From: Amycolatopsis bartoniae
GTDB lineage: Bacteria > Actinomycetota > Actinomycetes > Mycobacteriales > Pseudonocardiaceae
Reading direction: 5' to 3'
Assembly: GCF_014191255.1 (NCBI RefSeq)
Contig: NZ_JACHWH010000001.1
Span: 1,054,001 to 1,118,000, forward strand
DNA: 64,000 nucleotides
Shown here: positions 1 through 9,353 of the stretch, piece by piece
Numbering within the stretch: position 1 is the first letter of the stretch
Layout of the letters: each line of letters starts with the position of its first letter
Program-made: the position numbers and the translations under genes
The notes under the pieces: generated by a model
The model's database searches: none
What the model saw: the letters and a program-made list of their open reading frames with translations, nothing else
What the model was told of the DNA's origin: nothing

Positions 1-615
1 CTTGTCCACCATCGCGCGCATCGGCTCCGGCGCCCCCTCGACGAACTCGGTCCTGGTCATGCCGGGCGAAACGATCGTGACGCGCAGGCTGTCGCCCGCC
101 TCCTGGCGCAGGCCCTCGCACAACGCGCACACGGCGACCTTGGTGGCGGAGTAGACGGCTTGCCCCGGTACGGTCCGGTACGCCGAGGTCGAGGCGATCG
201 TCACGAACTGCCCCGAGCCCTGCGCGCGGAACACCGGCAGCGCGGCGGCGATGCCGTGCAGCACGCCCTTGAGGTTCACGTCGACCATCTGGTCCCAGGC
301 GTCCACGCGCAGCTCGTCGAGCGGCGCGACCGTGGCCACGCCCGCGTTGCCGACCAGGACGTCGAGGCGGCCGAAGCGCTCGCGGGCCACGTCGACGAGG
401 TTCACCAGGTCCTGCCGCCGGGTCACGTCCGTCGGCGCGAAGGCAGCCTCCCCGCCCGCGCCGATGATGCGTTTCGCCAGGTCCTCCAACCGTTCCACGC
501 GACGGGCGCCCAGGACCACCTTCGCGCCGCGCTCGGCGAGCAACAGCGCCGTCGCCTCGCCGATCCCGCTGCCCGCGCCCGTGATCGCGACGACCTTGCC
601 TTCGATTTCCGTCAT
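1..615 (-). CDS. SDR-family NAD(P)-dependent oxidoreductase (3' end outside window)
   Basis: This is the N-terminal 205 residues of a classical short-chain dehydrogenase/reductase; the C-terminus lies beyond the window edge. Visible family marks are the Rossmann cofactor loop TGAGSGIG near residue 12, the NAG motif around residue 90, a catalytic Ser in TIASTSAY and the YSATK (YxxxK) active site. The substrate cannot be told from sequence. The ATG at 615-613 is preceded by a GGAAGGG ribosome-binding site. It is divergent from a TetR gene, and a palindrome at 633-654 lies between them, so this reductase is probably a target of that regulator (inference). Confidence 0.9.
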   Translation of the reverse strand, partial: MTEIEGKVVAITGAGSGIGEATALLLAERGAKVVLGARRVERLEDLAKRIIGAGGEAAFAPTDVTRRQDLVNLVDVARERFGRLDVLVGNAGVATVAPLDELRVDAWDQMVDVNLKGVLHGIAAALPVFRAQGSGQFVTIASTSAYRTVPGQAVYSATKVAVCALCEGLRQEAGDSLRVTIVSPGMTRTEFVEGAPEPMRAMVDK

Positions 616-632
616 GTCCGACCCTTCCGATC

Positions 633-654
633 AATGTAATACCCTACTTACATT
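633..654. promoter_or_regulatory. Palindromic operator between SDR gene and TetR gene
   Basis: Perfect 7-bp inverted repeat AATGTAA / TTACATT with an 8-nt spacer, AT-rich in an otherwise GC-rich region. It ends on the first base of the probable -10 (TACTCT, 654-659) of the TetR gene, whose GTG start follows 6 nt later. The position suits autorepression by the TetR protein and control of the divergent SDR gene. Binding is inferred. Confidence 0.65.
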
Positions 655-665
655 ACTCTGGTCGA

Positions 666-1262
666 GTGGCCAAGCGCGAGAGCTACCATCACGGGGACCT
701 CCGGGCCGCGCTCGTCGAAGCGGCGCTGGAGCTGATCGCCGAGCGCGGGATCGACGCGCTGTCGGTCGCCGAGGCGGCCCGCCGCACCGGCGTGAGCCCG
801 GGCGCGCCCTACCGGCACTTCCCCACGCGGCTCGCGTTGCTGAAGGCCGCGGCGACACGGGCGGCGGAGTTGCTGGCGGCCGATCTCCGTGCGGCGCTTG
901 AGAAAACGGCAAATCCCACGGAAGCGCTCGCGGCGACCGCGGGTGCGTACGTGCGCTTCGTCGTGCGGCACCGAGCCGGGTTCGACCTGGTCTTCGCCGC
1001 ACAGCTGCGCCCGCTCGCCGACCCCGCGCTCGGTGAGGCGGGGCGCGCGGTGATGGACGTCCTGCTGCCGATCGCGCTGGAGCTGACCGGGGACGCCCAG
1101 TCCGCGCTCGACCTGCTGCAGCAGCACATCGCGGCCGCGCACGGGTTCGCCGTCCTGCACCTGAGCGGCTTCATCAGCCGCTACTCACCGGGCGTCGACG
1201 ACGTCGCCGAAGGCGCCGCGAACGCCAGCCGGGCCCTCGCGGCGGCTGCCCGCGGGGACTAG
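666..1262 (+). CDS. TetR/AcrR-family transcriptional regulator
   Basis: 198-residue TetR-type regulator. Residues about 8-55 form the DNA-binding helix-turn-helix ([18 protein letters not shown], then [20 protein letters not shown]). The YHHGDLR start and the remainder resemble TetR proteins with a WHG-type C-terminal ligand domain. The GTG start sits 6 nt after a TACTCT -10 box, so the mRNA is probably leaderless. The SDR gene starts 19 nt downstream on the same strand, so the two probably form an operon, and a second SDR gene diverges upstream. The ligand is unknown. Confidence 0.9.
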   Translation: MAKRESYHHGDLRAALVEAALELIAERGIDALSVAEAARRTGVSPGAPYRHFPTRLALLKAAATRAAELLAADLRAALEKTANPTEALAATAGAYVRFVVRHRAGFDLVFAAQLRPLADPALGEAGRAVMDVLLPIALELTGDAQSALDLLQQHIAAAHGFAVLHLSGFISRYSPGVDDVAEGAANASRALAAAARGD

Positions 1263-1281
1263 AACCTGTTACAGTCCGGGC

Positions 1282-2070
1282 ATGATCCTGGATCGCTTCC
1301 GGGTGCCGGGCAAGGTCGCCGTGGTCACCGGGTCGGGGCGCGGCATCGGCGCGGCCGCCGCCGTCGCACTGGCCGAGGCGGGTGCGGACGTCGTGCTCTC
1401 CGCCCGCACCCAGGCCGACCTGGAGAAGGTCGCCGAACGCGTGGCGCGGACGGGCCGCAGGGCGCACGTCGTGCCCGCGGACCTCAGCGATCCCGCGGCC
1501 GCCGGAGCGCTCGCCGCCGCCGCGGTGGAGGCGTTCGGGCGCCTGGACATCGTGGTGAACAACGTCGGCGGCACCTATCCGCGGCCGCTGCTGGAGACCA
1601 CGCCGGAGTTCCTCGAAGAGGCGTTCCGGTTCAACGTCGCCACCGCGCACGCACTGACCACCGCCGCCGTGCCCGCGATGCTGGAGGCGGGCGGCGGTGC
1701 GGTGGTGAGCATCTCGTCGAACATGGGCCGCATCGCGGGCCGCGGCTTCGCGGCGTACGGCACGGTGAAAGCCGCCCTCGCGCACTGGACGCGACTGGCG
1801 GCAGTGGACCTCGCGCCGCGGATCCGGGTGAACGCGATCGCGGTCGGTTCGGTGGCCACCTCGGCGCTCGACCTCGTGACGAGCAACGCGGAGATCCGCG
1901 AGAAGATGGAGTCGGCGACGCCGCTGCGGCGCATCGGCGACCCGGAGGACGTGGCCGCCGCGATCCTGTTCCTCGCCTCCTCCGCGGGCGCGTACGTCAC
2001 CGGAAAGGTGCTGGAGGTCGACGGCGGCTTGCAGGCGCCGAACCTGGACCTCGGCCTGCCGGACCTCTAG
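1282..2070 (+). CDS. SDR-family oxidoreductase
   Basis: Complete 262-residue classical SDR. Cofactor loop TGSGRGIG is near residue 13, NNVGG stands in place of NNAG, the catalytic Ser is in SISSNMGR, and the YGTVK motif supplies Tyr and Lys. The C-terminal [14 protein letters not shown] is typical of the 3-oxoacyl-ACP-reductase-like/FabG group. It begins 19 nt after the TetR stop, so it is probably co-transcribed and controlled by that regulator. The substrate is unknown; FabG-like sequence does not by itself mean fatty-acid synthesis. Confidence 0.9.
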   Translation: MILDRFRVPGKVAVVTGSGRGIGAAAAVALAEAGADVVLSARTQADLEKVAERVARTGRRAHVVPADLSDPAAAGALAAAAVEAFGRLDIVVNNVGGTYPRPLLETTPEFLEEAFRFNVATAHALTTAAVPAMLEAGGGAVVSISSNMGRIAGRGFAAYGTVKAALAHWTRLAAVDLAPRIRVNAIAVGSVATSALDLVTSNAEIREKMESATPLRRIGDPEDVAAAILFLASSAGAYVTGKVLEVDGGLQAPNLDLGLPDL

Positions 2071-2095
2071 CCTGCTGCTCCGCCCCCTACGGCGG

Positions 2096-3037
2096 TCACT
2101 CCGCGTCGCGGTGAGCGCCTGGTTCCAGCTCTTCGGTCTTCTGCGGTCCGGCCGGCTCTGTCCTGAGCAGTTCGGGGTCTTCGCGGGGCCCGCGGCTGCG
2201 GGCGACGAAGAAGTAGATCATCGCGCCGAGGAACACCAGGATCGCGGTCCAGACGTTGACGCGCAGGCCGAGGATGTGGTTGGCGTGGTCGGAGCGCAGG
2301 AGCTCGATCCAGAAGCGGCCGACGGTGTAGCCCGCGACGTACAGGGCGAACGCCCGGCCGTGCCCGAGCTTCAGGCGGCGGTCCATCCACACGACGAACG
2401 CCGCGACGAGGAGGTTCCAGAGCAGCTCGTAGAGGAACGTCGGCTGCACCGGGCTGTCCGGCAGGGGGATGTGCCCGAAGGCGACGCCGTCCGCCCCCTG
2501 GTCGGGGATGCTGGGGTTGCTGGGGTCGAAGCGCTGGTAGATCTCCAGGCCCCAGGGCAGCGACGTGTGGGCGCCGTAGAGTTCCTGGTTGAAGTAGTTG
2601 CCCAGGCGCCCGATGGCCTGCGCGGCCACGATGCCGGGCGCGATGGCGTCCGCCATGGCCGGCAGCGGAACCCCCTTGCGGCGGCAGCCGATCCACGCCC
2701 CGACGGCGCCGAGGGCGATGGCGCCCCAGATGCCGAGCCCGCCGTCCCAGATGTAGAGGGCCTTGATCGGCTCCTTGCCGGGGCCGAAGTACAGCTCGTT
2801 GTCGGTGATGACGTGGTACAGCCGCCCGCCGACGATCCCGAACGGCACCGCGAACACCGCGATGTCGACGACCGTGCCCTTCGTCCCGCCGCGCTCCTGC
2901 CAGCGGCGCTCACCCCACCAGATGGCGAGGATGATGCCCAGGATGATGCACAGGGCGTAGGCGCGGAGCGGGATCGGCCCCAGGTGCCAAACCCCCCGGT
3001 CGGGACTGGGGATCGTCGCGAGAAACACGGTGTGCAC
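2096..3037 (-). CDS. lgt: Prolipoprotein diacylglyceryl transferase
   Basis: Lgt transfers a diacylglyceryl group from phosphatidylglycerol to the lipobox Cys of prolipoproteins, the first step of lipoprotein maturation at the cytoplasmic membrane. The 313-residue product has about seven membrane segments, the LRAYALCI segment near the N-terminus, GGRLYHVITD in the middle and the family signature GRLGNYFNQELYG. The hydrophilic C-terminal tail of about 40 residues is typical of actinobacteria. The GTG start follows a TACGGT box by 6 nt, so translation is probably leaderless. lgt lies next to trpA, as in mycobacteria, with vapBC and a repeat locus in between here. Confidence 0.96.
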   Translation of the reverse strand: MHTVFLATIPSPDRGVWHLGPIPLRAYALCIILGIILAIWWGERRWQERGGTKGTVVDIAVFAVPFGIVGGRLYHVITDNELYFGPGKEPIKALYIWDGGLGIWGAIALGAVGAWIGCRRKGVPLPAMADAIAPGIVAAQAIGRLGNYFNQELYGAHTSLPWGLEIYQRFDPSNPSIPDQGADGVAFGHIPLPDSPVQPTFLYELLWNLLVAAFVVWMDRRLKLGHGRAFALYVAGYTVGRFWIELLRSDHANHILGLRVNVWTAILVFLGAMIYFFVARSRGPREDPELLRTEPAGPQKTEELEPGAHRDAE

Positions 3038-3089
3038 GGGGCCACCGTAGCCTGCGCGGACGGGGGAAGGACGTGAAGGCCGGAAAGTG

Positions 3090-3115
3090 GAGTATTACTC
3101 GGAAAAGTAATACTC
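3090..3115. promoter_or_regulatory. Perfect palindrome operator of vapBC
   Basis: 10-bp perfect inverted repeat GAGTATTACT / AGTAATACTC with a 6-nt spacer, ending 7 nt before the GTG of the antitoxin gene. The right arm overlaps the probable -10 (TACTCT, 3111-3116). AbrB-type antitoxins normally repress their own operon at such palindromes, so this is the likely VapB(C) operator. Confidence 0.75.
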
Positions 3116-3122
3116 TTACTTC

Positions 3123-3350
3123 GTGCGGTTGACGGAGAAGGGCCAGGTCACCATCCCCAAGGCGATCAGGGAACGGCTGGGGCTGGGTCCGGGCGACGAG
3201 GTGGAGTTCGTGCTGGACGAGGACGGTGCGCGGATCAAGCGCGCCTCGGGCAGCCCTTCCCGCGGGCGTCGCCTGGTGGAGCGGTTGCGGGGCCGTGGTG
3301 ACGTGGCGCTGAGCACCGCCGAGATCATGGCCCTGACGCGGGACGTGTGA
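3123..3350 (+). CDS. vapB: AbrB/MazE-type antitoxin (VapB-like)
   Basis: 75 residues. The N-terminal 45 residues are a SpoVT/AbrB swapped-hairpin DNA-binding domain (LTEKGQVTIPKAIRERLGL, then GDEVEFVLDEDG). The C-terminal basic/helical tail would wrap the toxin. The GTG is 6 nt after a TACTCT -10 box, so the message is probably leaderless. It is followed after 4 nt by the PIN toxin gene, the standard antitoxin-first order. The 26-bp palindrome just upstream supports autoregulation. Confidence 0.88.
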   Translation: MRLTEKGQVTIPKAIRERLGLGPGDEVEFVLDEDGARIKRASGSPSRGRRLVERLRGRGDVALSTAEIMALTRDV

Positions 3351-3354
3351 CGCG

Positions 3355-3756
3355 TTGGCCACCCTCGTGGACTCGAACGTGCTCATCGATGTCCTCACGG
3401 AGGACGAGCAGTGGTTCGCCTGGTCGGCCGAGGCACTGGAAAAAGCCGCCGACGCGGGTCCCCTGGTGATCAACCCCATCGTCTACGCCGAGGTTTCGGT
3501 GCGGTTCACGAAGATCGAAGACCTCGACGACGCACTGTCGCCGGACGACTTCAGCCGAACGCCGTTACCGTGGTCGGCCGCCTTCCTCGCGGCCAAGTGC
3601 TTCGAGACCTACCGCCGCGGGGGCGGTACGAAGACTGCGCCCCTACCGGACTTCTTCATCGGAGCACACGCGGCGGTCTCCCGGTTCGCACTGTTGACCA
3701 GGGATGCGGCGCGGTATCGCACGTACTTTCCGACGGTCGAGCTGATCACCCCGTGA
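3355..3756 (+). CDS. vapC: PIN-domain ribonuclease toxin (VapC-like)
   Basis: 133-residue PIN domain. The first acidic residue is in LVDSNVLID, followed by a conserved Glu in IVYAEVSV and the later DFFIGAHA acidic cluster, which together form the Mg-binding site of VapC RNases. Known VapC toxins cut tRNA or rRNA; the target here cannot be read from sequence. The chosen start is TTG at 3355, 4 nt after the vapB stop. The stop abuts, without overlap, the stop of the small opposite-strand gene at 3757. Confidence 0.87.
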   Translation: MATLVDSNVLIDVLTEDEQWFAWSAEALEKAADAGPLVINPIVYAEVSVRFTKIEDLDDALSPDDFSRTPLPWSAAFLAAKCFETYRRGGGTKTAPLPDFFIGAHAAVSRFALLTRDAARYRTYFPTVELITP

Positions 3757-3933
3757 TCAGCGGCCCGCTTCTCGCCCGTTGAGGAACGCCGAACCCACCG
3801 CGAGCACACAGCCGACCCCGAAGATGGCCGTCAACCACACCGGCCCACCCCGCCAGCCGTTCCAGATCCCGGCGGCGGCCATCAGCACGGCCATGACGAT
3901 GTTGCGCAACTGCAGGGGAGACGGCTTGGCCAT
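3757..3933 (-). CDS. Small predicted membrane protein (58 aa)
   Basis: A 58-residue reading frame starting ATG at 3933 (MAKPSPLQLRNIVMAVLMAA) with two hydrophobic stretches, about residues 11-24 and 33-51, ending in a charged NGREAGR tail. Its stop touches the vapC stop, so the two genes are convergent with no gap. No family is recognised. Composition and the tight fit between neighbours suggest a real small membrane protein. Confidence 0.55.
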   Translation of the reverse strand: MAKPSPLQLRNIVMAVLMAAAGIWNGWRGGPVWLTAIFGVGCVLAVGSAFLNGREAGR

Positions 3934-4024
3934 AGCCCCAGCCTTTCACGGCAACGACAGAACACCGGCACCCCACCCCACAGAACCCCGCAACGAAAAC
4001 CGAGCAACGCCCCCTCCCCGCCCG

Positions 4025-4154
4025 GTCCTCCCCCGTCCCCGATACAAAGCCGTCATTAGCGGTCGGCACGGTGTGTCAAGGGTGAGGCGAAGCCTCATCG
4101 CGCAGCGACGCCGAAGGCGCCCTTGACGCACCGTGGCGACCGTTAAACAATCAG
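4025..4154. repeat. Repeat part A, copy 1: large branched hairpin
   Basis: An imperfect inverted repeat with 27-nt arms (4056-4082 and 4120-4146). Between the arms lie two mini-hairpins, TGAGGC-GAA-GCCTCA and CGCC-GAA-GGCG. A second copy at 46430-46555 has the same layout, the flanking CCCCCGTCCCCGAT and CCGTTAAAC, and compensatory changes in the arms. It lies downstream of the trpA 3' end, in a stretch (3934-4277) with no gene. See findings. Confidence 0.8.
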
Positions 4155-4181
4155 CGATCGGGGCGCCCACGCAACCACCAT

Positions 4182-4219
4182 CGCGCGCAGCGCGGCTTTT
4201 CGCGCGCAGCGCGGCTTTG
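4182..4219. repeat. Tandem 19-bp direct repeat
   Basis: Two adjacent copies of CGCGCGCAGCGCGGCTTT plus one base. The same word occurs once inside the related locus at 46638-46652 (shortened) and, in inverse orientation, at 63453-63470. It is the middle block of the composite repeat. Confidence 0.8.
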
Positions 4220-4220
4220 G

Positions 4221-4262
4221 GTCACTTCTCAGGCGACGGGATGATCACCCAACTCTGAGGTT
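4221..4262 (+). repeat. Repeat part B, copy 1
   Basis: Contains the shared core CAGGCGACGGGATGATCACC followed by CAACTC, beginning 15 nt beyond the trpA stop codon. Three other copies are present at 46664-46743, 63212-63294 (inverted) and 63311-63371. This copy lacks most of the upstream GGGCCTG half found in the others. Confidence 0.8.
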
Positions 4263-4277
4263 CTGTGCAAACCCGGC

Positions 4278-5063
4278 TCAAGCCGTGACCGGCTGCCGTA
4301 CTCCTTCGGCCAGCTCCGCCGTCAACGCCCGCACGGCGTCGACTCCCTCGGCGGCCTTCGTCACCAGCGCCGAGCCCACGATCACCGCGTCCGCGAAGCC
4401 CGCGACCTCGGCCGCCTGCTCCCGCGACTTCACGCCCAAACCGACGCCGATCGGCAGGTCCGTGTGCGCCCGTGCGCGCCGGACCAGTTCCGCCGCTCCC
4501 GAGCCCACCTGGTCGCGCGCGCCGGTCACGCCCATGACCGCCGTCGCGTACAGGAAGCCCGAGGCCGCCCGTGCGGTGAGGTCGAGGCGCTCCTCCGAGG
4601 ACGACGGCGCCACCAGGAAGATCCGGTCCAGCCCGTGCTCCTTCGACGCCGCCATCCACTCCGCGGCCTCGTCCGGGATCAGGTCCGGCGTGATCATGCC
4701 CAGCCCGCCCGCCGACGCGAGGTCCCGCGCGAAGCGGTCGACGCCGTAGCGGTGCACCGGGTTCCAGTACGTCATCACTACGGCCCGGCCGCCGCGCGAC
4801 GACACCGACTCCACGACCTCGAACAGCTGCTTCAGCCGGAAGCCCTGCTTGAGCGCGACGTCCGAGGCGAGCTGGATCGTCGGCCCGTCCATCACCGGGT
4901 CGGAGTAGGGCACGCCGACCTCGACGAGGTCCGCGCCGCCGTCGATCATGGCCGCGAACACGTCCTTCGAACCCTCGACGCTCGGGTACCCGGCGGGCAG
5001 GTACCCGACCAGCGCCGCCCGGCCCTCGCTGCGCGTCTGCTCGAAGAGAGCCTGCAAACTCAC
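4278..5063 (-). CDS. trpA: Tryptophan synthase alpha chain
   Basis: The alpha subunit cleaves indole-3-glycerol phosphate to indole and glyceraldehyde-3-phosphate, passing indole through a tunnel to TrpB. The 261-residue TIM barrel keeps the catalytic pair Glu48 ([12 protein letters not shown]) and Asp59 (DGPTIQ). The start chosen is the GTG that overlaps the trpB stop (GTGA, 4 nt) rather than the in-frame GTG 21 nt upstream, because coupling and family length favour it. It is the last gene of the leftward trp operon and is followed after 15 nt by repeat part B. Confidence 0.97.
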   Translation of the reverse strand: MSLQALFEQTRSEGRAALVGYLPAGYPSVEGSKDVFAAMIDGGADLVEVGVPYSDPVMDGPTIQLASDVALKQGFRLKQLFEVVESVSSRGGRAVVMTYWNPVHRYGVDRFARDLASAGGLGMITPDLIPDEAAEWMAASKEHGLDRIFLVAPSSSEERLDLTARAASGFLYATAVMGVTGARDQVGSGAAELVRRARAHTDLPIGVGLGVKSREQAAEVAGFADAVIVGSALVTKAAEGVDAVRALTAELAEGVRQPVTA

Positions 5064-6274
5064 TTGTCCACCAGCCCGAACCACTTAGCCGCCGTGTCCA
5101 TGTCCTTGTCGCCGCGCCCGGACAGGTTGACCAGGATCAGCGCCTCCCGGCCCAGCTCCTTGCCCAGGTCCAGCGCACCGGCGAGCGCGTGCGCGGACTC
5201 GATCGCCGGGATGATGCCCTCGGTGCGCGACAGCAGCCGCAGCGCCTCCATCGCCTGCGCGTCGGTGATCGGGCGGTACTCGGCACGCCCGGTGTCCTTG
5301 AGCCAGGCGTGCTCGGGACCGACGCCGGGGTAGTCCAGCCCGGCCGAGATGGAGTGCGACTCCATCGTCTGGCCGTCCTCGTCCTGCAGCAGGTACGTCA
5401 TCGCGCCGTGCAGGTTGCCCGGCGTGCCCTTGGTGAGCGTCGCGCCGTGCCGCCCGGTCTCGACGCCGTCCCCGCCCGGCTCCAGCCCGACGAGCCGCAC
5501 GTCCGGGTCGTCGATGAAGCCGTGGAAGATGCCGATGGCGTTGGACCCGCCGCCGACGCACGCCGCGACCGCGTCGGGCAGACGGCCGGTCTGCTCCAGG
5601 ATCTGCGCCCTGGCCTCCTCGCCGATGACCTTGTGGAAGTTGCGGACCATCGTCGGGAACGGGTACGGGCCCGCGGCGGTGCCGAACAGGTAGTGCGTGG
5701 TGTCGGCGTTGGTGACCCAGTCGCGCAGGGCCTCGTTGATCGCGTCCTTCAGCGTCCGGGAACCGGTCTTGACCGGGATCACCTCGGCGCCGAGCAGCCG
5801 CATCCGGGCCACGTTCAGCGCCTGGCGTTCGGTGTCGACCTCGCCCATGTAGACCACGCAGTCGAGGTCCAGCAGCGCGCACGCGGTGGCCGTGGCGACG
5901 CCGTGCTGGCCCGCCCCGGTCTCGGCGATGACGCGCTTCTTGCCCATCCGCTTGGTGAGCAGCGCCTGGCCCAGCACGTTGTTGATCTTGTGGGAGCCGG
6001 TGTGGTTGAGGTCCTCGCGCTTGAGGAACACCCGTGCGCCGCCGGCGTGCTCGCCGAAGCGCGGGGCCTCGGTCAGCAGCGACGGCCGCCCCGCGTAGTC
6101 GCGCAGGAGCCGGTGGAACTCGTTCACGAAGTCGGGGTCGGTGCGGGCCTTGTCGTACTCGGCGGCCACCTCGTCGACGACGCCGATCAGCGCCTCCGGC
6201 ATGAACCGCCCGCCGTACGGGCCGTAGTAGCCGCGCTCGTCGGGGTCGTGCTCGGTGCGCGTGGTGTCGCTCAT
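5060..6274 (-). CDS. trpB: Tryptophan synthase beta chain
   Basis: PLP enzyme condensing indole with serine to give tryptophan, in an alpha2-beta2 complex with TrpA. The product is 404 residues. The N-terminal [14 protein letters not shown] segment, the PLP lysine Lys96 in [10 protein letters not shown] and the phosphate-binding GGGSNAIG loop are all present. This is the classical TrpB1 type. The ATG overlaps the trpC stop by 4 nt (ATGA) and the gene overlaps trpA by 4 nt, so translation of trpC-B-A is coupled. Confidence 0.98.
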   Translation of the reverse strand: MSDTTRTEHDPDERGYYGPYGGRFMPEALIGVVDEVAAEYDKARTDPDFVNEFHRLLRDYAGRPSLLTEAPRFGEHAGGARVFLKREDLNHTGSHKINNVLGQALLTKRMGKKRVIAETGAGQHGVATATACALLDLDCVVYMGEVDTERQALNVARMRLLGAEVIPVKTGSRTLKDAINEALRDWVTNADTTHYLFGTAAGPYPFPTMVRNFHKVIGEEARAQILEQTGRLPDAVAACVGGGSNAIGIFHGFIDDPDVRLVGLEPGGDGVETGRHGATLTKGTPGNLHGAMTYLLQDEDGQTMESHSISAGLDYPGVGPEHAWLKDTGRAEYRPITDAQAMEALRLLSRTEGIIPAIESAHALAGALDLGKELGREALILVNLSGRGDKDMDTAAKWFGLVDK

Positions 6275-7080
6275 CGGCTTGGCCTCGGGCAGGCGGGGTG
6301 CGAACCGGCGGTGACCAGCTTGACCAGCGCGCCCTTCGGGTCACCCGAGGCGACGAGACCCTCGCCGACCAGGACGGCGTCGGCGCCGTGCCCGGCGTAC
6401 GCCATCAGGTCACCGGGGCCGCGGACACCGGACTCGGCGACCTTCGTCACGTCGAACGGCAGTCCGGGGGCGAGCCTGCCGAACACGTCGCGGTCCACTT
6501 CCAGGGTGTGCAGGTTGCGCGCGTTGATGCCGATGATCTGGGCCCCGGCCTCCAGCGCGCGGTCGGCCTCCTCGGCGTTGTGCACCTCGACGAGGGCGGC
6601 CATGCCGAGCGACTCGACGCGGTCGAGCAGCGAGACCAGCGCGTTCTGCTCCAGCGCCGCCACGATCAGCAGCACCATGTCCGCGCCGTGCGCGCGGGCC
6701 TCGTGCACCTGGTACGGGCTGACGACGAAGTCCTTGCGCAGCACCGGGACGTCGACCACCTTGCGCACGGCGTCGAGGTCGGCGAGCGACCCGCCGAAGC
6801 GGCGCTGCTCGGTGAGCACGCTGATGACGCGCGCCCCGGCCTCCTCGTAGTCCTTGGCCAGCGCGGCCGGATCGGCGATCGGGGCCAGCTCACCCTTGGA
6901 CGGGCTGCGCCGCTTGACCTCCGCGATCACCCCGATCGAGGACTCGCGCAGCGCACCGGCCGCGTCCCGCGGCGGCGCGGCCTTGGCGGCGAGGACCTTG
7001 AGCTCGTCGAACGGCAGTGCCTTCTCGCGCTCGGCGAGATCGGCGCGGACACCGGCGATGATTTCTTCGAGAACGGTCAC
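6271..7080 (-). CDS. trpC: Indole-3-glycerol phosphate synthase
   Basis: Converts 1-(2-carboxyphenylamino)-1-deoxyribulose 5-phosphate to indole-3-glycerol phosphate. The 269-residue barrel carries the family segments [14 protein letters not shown] (catalytic Lys), VLRKDFVV and [14 protein letters not shown]. It is a monofunctional TrpC; no TrpF domain is fused. The GTG start overlaps by 4 nt the stop of an 18-codon micro-ORF (7077-7133), which may couple its translation. TrpF is not encoded anywhere in the window. Confidence 0.97.
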   Translation of the reverse strand: MTVLEEIIAGVRADLAEREKALPFDELKVLAAKAAPPRDAAGALRESSIGVIAEVKRRSPSKGELAPIADPAALAKDYEEAGARVISVLTEQRRFGGSLADLDAVRKVVDVPVLRKDFVVSPYQVHEARAHGADMVLLIVAALEQNALVSLLDRVESLGMAALVEVHNAEEADRALEAGAQIIGINARNLHTLEVDRDVFGRLAPGLPFDVTKVAESGVRGPGDLMAYAGHGADAVLVGEGLVASGDPKGALVKLVTAGSHPACPRPSR

Positions 7081-7133
7081 CGGGTGCCCCCGTTCCCAGG
7101 CGCATCCAGGTTTTCACTCGAAAGCTGGCTCAC
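7077..7133 (-). CDS. Possible 18-codon micro-ORF translationally coupled to trpC
   Basis: GTG start preceded by a GGGGAAGG-type ribosome-binding site; the predicted peptide is [18 protein letters not shown]. Its TGA overlaps the trpC GTG (GTGA). It contains no Trp, so it is not a classical attenuator leader. trpC has no good ribosome-binding site of its own, so the micro-ORF could serve to deliver ribosomes to it. Sequence support is limited to the ribosome-binding site and the overlap. Confidence 0.35.
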   Translation of the reverse strand: MSQLSSENLDAPGNGGTR

Positions 7134-7223
7134 AAACACCTTCCCCTTCCCGCAGAAAAGATGCTAACCCGCGCACAATTCCGTGCCGGTCCCGGGTCGG
7201 ACATGCCTTGGCGGCCAAGCCCG

Positions 7224-7769
7224 CTAGTCCTTGGTCGGATCTTCGCCTTCGGAGAGCGCCTCCCACAGCTCGGTGTCCGGGTCCCGTGCCGTCTTCTTCA
7301 CGCCGGGCGCCGAGTAGCGTGCGCCCAGTCTCGGCATGGCTCCTGCCTTCCTGGTAGCGGTCAACCCGCCGAGCAGCACGAGAATTCCCCCGAGCAGCGC
7401 GAGTCCGCGACCGGTGAAGATCTGCCACACCGGTGTCCCGACGGGGAAACCGCCGAACGAGACGCCGTCGACGGCCAGCCAGACCGCCCACAGCCCGGCC
7501 GCCGCGAGGACGACGCCGAGGACCCGCCGGGGCCAGCCGCCGGTGGCGATCGCCCCGGCCACGCCCGCCACGGCGAGCACGGCCAGCGGCACGAGCGCGC
7601 CCTGCACCTGCGCGCCCGTGTGCGTCTCCAGCACGATGCCGCGCACGCCGCCGTCGCGCTGCTGCGCGGACCACACCAGGCGCGACGCGCCCCACAGCGC
7701 CGCCGCCCCGAGGAGCAGCAGCACCGCGATGGTCCACAGTGGACGCTTACTGGGCGCTGGCGACGTCAT
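7224..7769 (-). CDS. Trp operon-associated membrane protein
   Basis: 181 residues with four predicted membrane spans: one at the N-terminus ([18 protein letters not shown]), two in the middle and one near 125-145. The charged C-terminal tail ends [17 protein letters not shown]. This matches the actinobacterial family of membrane proteins encoded between trpE and trpC (the Rv1610 position in M. tuberculosis). The function is unknown; a role in Trp uptake or enzyme anchoring is speculation. The start codon lies 23 nt inside the end of trpE, implying coupled translation. A GTCCACAGTGGAC palindrome sits at its 5' end (7732-7744). Confidence 0.85.
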   Translation of the reverse strand: MTSPAPSKRPLWTIAVLLLLGAAALWGASRLVWSAQQRDGGVRGIVLETHTGAQVQGALVPLAVLAVAGVAGAIATGGWPRRVLGVVLAAAGLWAVWLAVDGVSFGGFPVGTPVWQIFTGRGLALLGGILVLLGGLTATRKAGAMPRLGARYSAPGVKKTARDPDTELWEALSEGEDPTKD

Positions 7770-9309
7770 CGGCCGGGTCCAGGGCCCGCGCGGGGGCCAT
7801 CGTCTGCGCGGCGGCGACGGCGGAGAGCACCGTGCGCGCCTTGTTCAGCGACTCGTTGTCCTCGTAGTCGGCCACCGAGTCGGCCACGACCCCGCCGCCT
7901 GCCTGCACATACGCCACGTTGTCCCGCACCAGCGCGGTGCGGATGGCGATAGCCGTGTCGGCGTCGCCGGCGAAGTCGAAGTAGCCGACGACGCCGCCGT
8001 AGAGGGCGCGGCGGACCGGCTCCAGTTCCTCGATCAGCTGCATCGCGCGCACCTTCGGCGCACCGGAGAGCGTGCCCGCGGGGAAGCACGCCGCGACGGC
8101 GTCGAACGCCGTGCGGTCGTCGCGCAGCTCGCCGGTGACGGTGGACACGATGTGCATCACGTGGCTGTAGCGCTCGATGGTGAAGAAGTCGACCACGCGG
8201 ACGGTGCCGGGCTTGCACACCTTGCCCAGGTCGTTGCGGCCCAGGTCGACGAGCATCAGGTGCTCGGCGCGCTCCTTCTCGTCCGCGAGCAGGTCCTTCG
8301 CCAGCTGCGCGTCCTCCTCCGGGTCCACGCCACGCCAGCGAGTGCCCGCGATGGGATGCGTCGTGGCGCGCCCGTCGCGGACCGTGACCAGCGACTCGGG
8401 GCTGGAGCCGACGATGTCGAAGCCTTCGAGCCGCAGCAGGTACATGTACGGGCTGGGGTTGGACGTGCGCAGCACCCGGTAGATGTCCAGCGCGTCGGCC
8501 TGCGTGGCGATCTCGAACCGTTGCGAGGGCACCACCTGGAACGCTTCGCCGGCCTTGATCGCCTCGACGGCCTTCTCGACGGCCTGGTGGTAGTCCTCCT
8601 TGCTGCGGTGCCGCCGGAACTCGGGCGCGGGCCGCTCGAACACCGCCGTGGTGGACGGCGCGTGCGCGCGCAGCTCCTCCGTCATCCGCTCCAGCCTGCG
8701 GACGGCGTCGTCGTACGCCGCGTCCACCCGCTCGGGTGAGTCGTCCCAGTTCACGGCGTTCGCGATGAGCGTGACCGTGCCCTCGTGGTGGTCGACCGCG
8801 GCGAGGTCGGTGGCCAGAAGCATGGTCAGCTCGGGAATGTCGAGGTCCTTTTCGGCCAGCTCCGGCAGCTTCTCCAGCCAGCGCACCGCGTCGTAGCCGA
8901 CATAGCCGACCATCCCGCCGGTGAGCGGCGGCATGCCGGGCAGCGGCTCGGTGTGCAGCGCCGCGACGGTCTCGCGCAGCACCTCCAGCGGGTTGCCCTC
9001 CGTCGGCAGCCCGACCGGCGGCGTGCCCTCCCACACCGCCTTCCCGTCGCGCACGGTGAGCGCCGCCGGGCTGCGCACGCCGATGAACGACCAGCGCGAC
9101 CACGACTCGCCGTTCTCCGCCGACTCGAACAGGAACGTTCCGGGCCGGTCCGCGGCCAGCTTGCGGTACACGCCGACCGGGGTTTCCCCGTCGGCGAGCA
9201 GCCGCCGGACGACCGGGATCACCCGGCGGCCCTCGGCGAGCGCGCGGAACTCGTCGCGGCCGGGGCTCACGGCACCGAGGCCGCCGGACGCGGAATGGGC
9301 AGCAACCAT
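7747..9309 (-). CDS. trpE: Anthranilate synthase component I
   Basis: Makes anthranilate from chorismate, using ammonia from a TrpG partner that is not in this window. The 520-residue product is a full-length chorismate-binding enzyme. The N-terminal feedback-site motif appears as FLFESAENG with the downstream Ser. The catalytic part has [10 protein letters not shown], the GRNDLGKV segment, [11 protein letters not shown] and [10 protein letters not shown]. The ATG is 6 nt downstream of a CACAAT box, so the mRNA is probably leaderless, and no Trp-rich leader peptide is visible. It is divergent from a TetR gene. Confidence 0.97.
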   Translation of the reverse strand: MVAAHSASGGLGAVSPGRDEFRALAEGRRVIPVVRRLLADGETPVGVYRKLAADRPGTFLFESAENGESWSRWSFIGVRSPAALTVRDGKAVWEGTPPVGLPTEGNPLEVLRETVAALHTEPLPGMPPLTGGMVGYVGYDAVRWLEKLPELAEKDLDIPELTMLLATDLAAVDHHEGTVTLIANAVNWDDSPERVDAAYDDAVRRLERMTEELRAHAPSTTAVFERPAPEFRRHRSKEDYHQAVEKAVEAIKAGEAFQVVPSQRFEIATQADALDIYRVLRTSNPSPYMYLLRLEGFDIVGSSPESLVTVRDGRATTHPIAGTRWRGVDPEEDAQLAKDLLADEKERAEHLMLVDLGRNDLGKVCKPGTVRVVDFFTIERYSHVMHIVSTVTGELRDDRTAFDAVAACFPAGTLSGAPKVRAMQLIEELEPVRRALYGGVVGYFDFAGDADTAIAIRTALVRDNVAYVQAGGGVVADSVADYEDNESLNKARTVLSAVAAAQTMAPARALDPADDVASAQ

Positions 9310-9353
9310 GCCGCCATTGTGCCGCTGAGGAGTTTTCCAGCCGCACCGGCACT

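Noticed and set aside
3779-4126. Plus-strand 115-codon frame in the gap after vapC
   Set aside because: Low-complexity Pro/Arg/Thr composition and overlap with the better small membrane gene on the other strand and with the repeat.
4025-4154. Integron attC site (GTTAAAC resembles a GTTRRRY core)
   Set aside because: The matching RYYYAAC on the other side is absent (the left end reads ATTAGCGG), and there is no integrase or cassette array.
7077-7133. The micro-ORF before trpC as a classical Trp leader peptide
   Set aside because: The peptide has no Trp residue; kept only as a possible coupling ORF.
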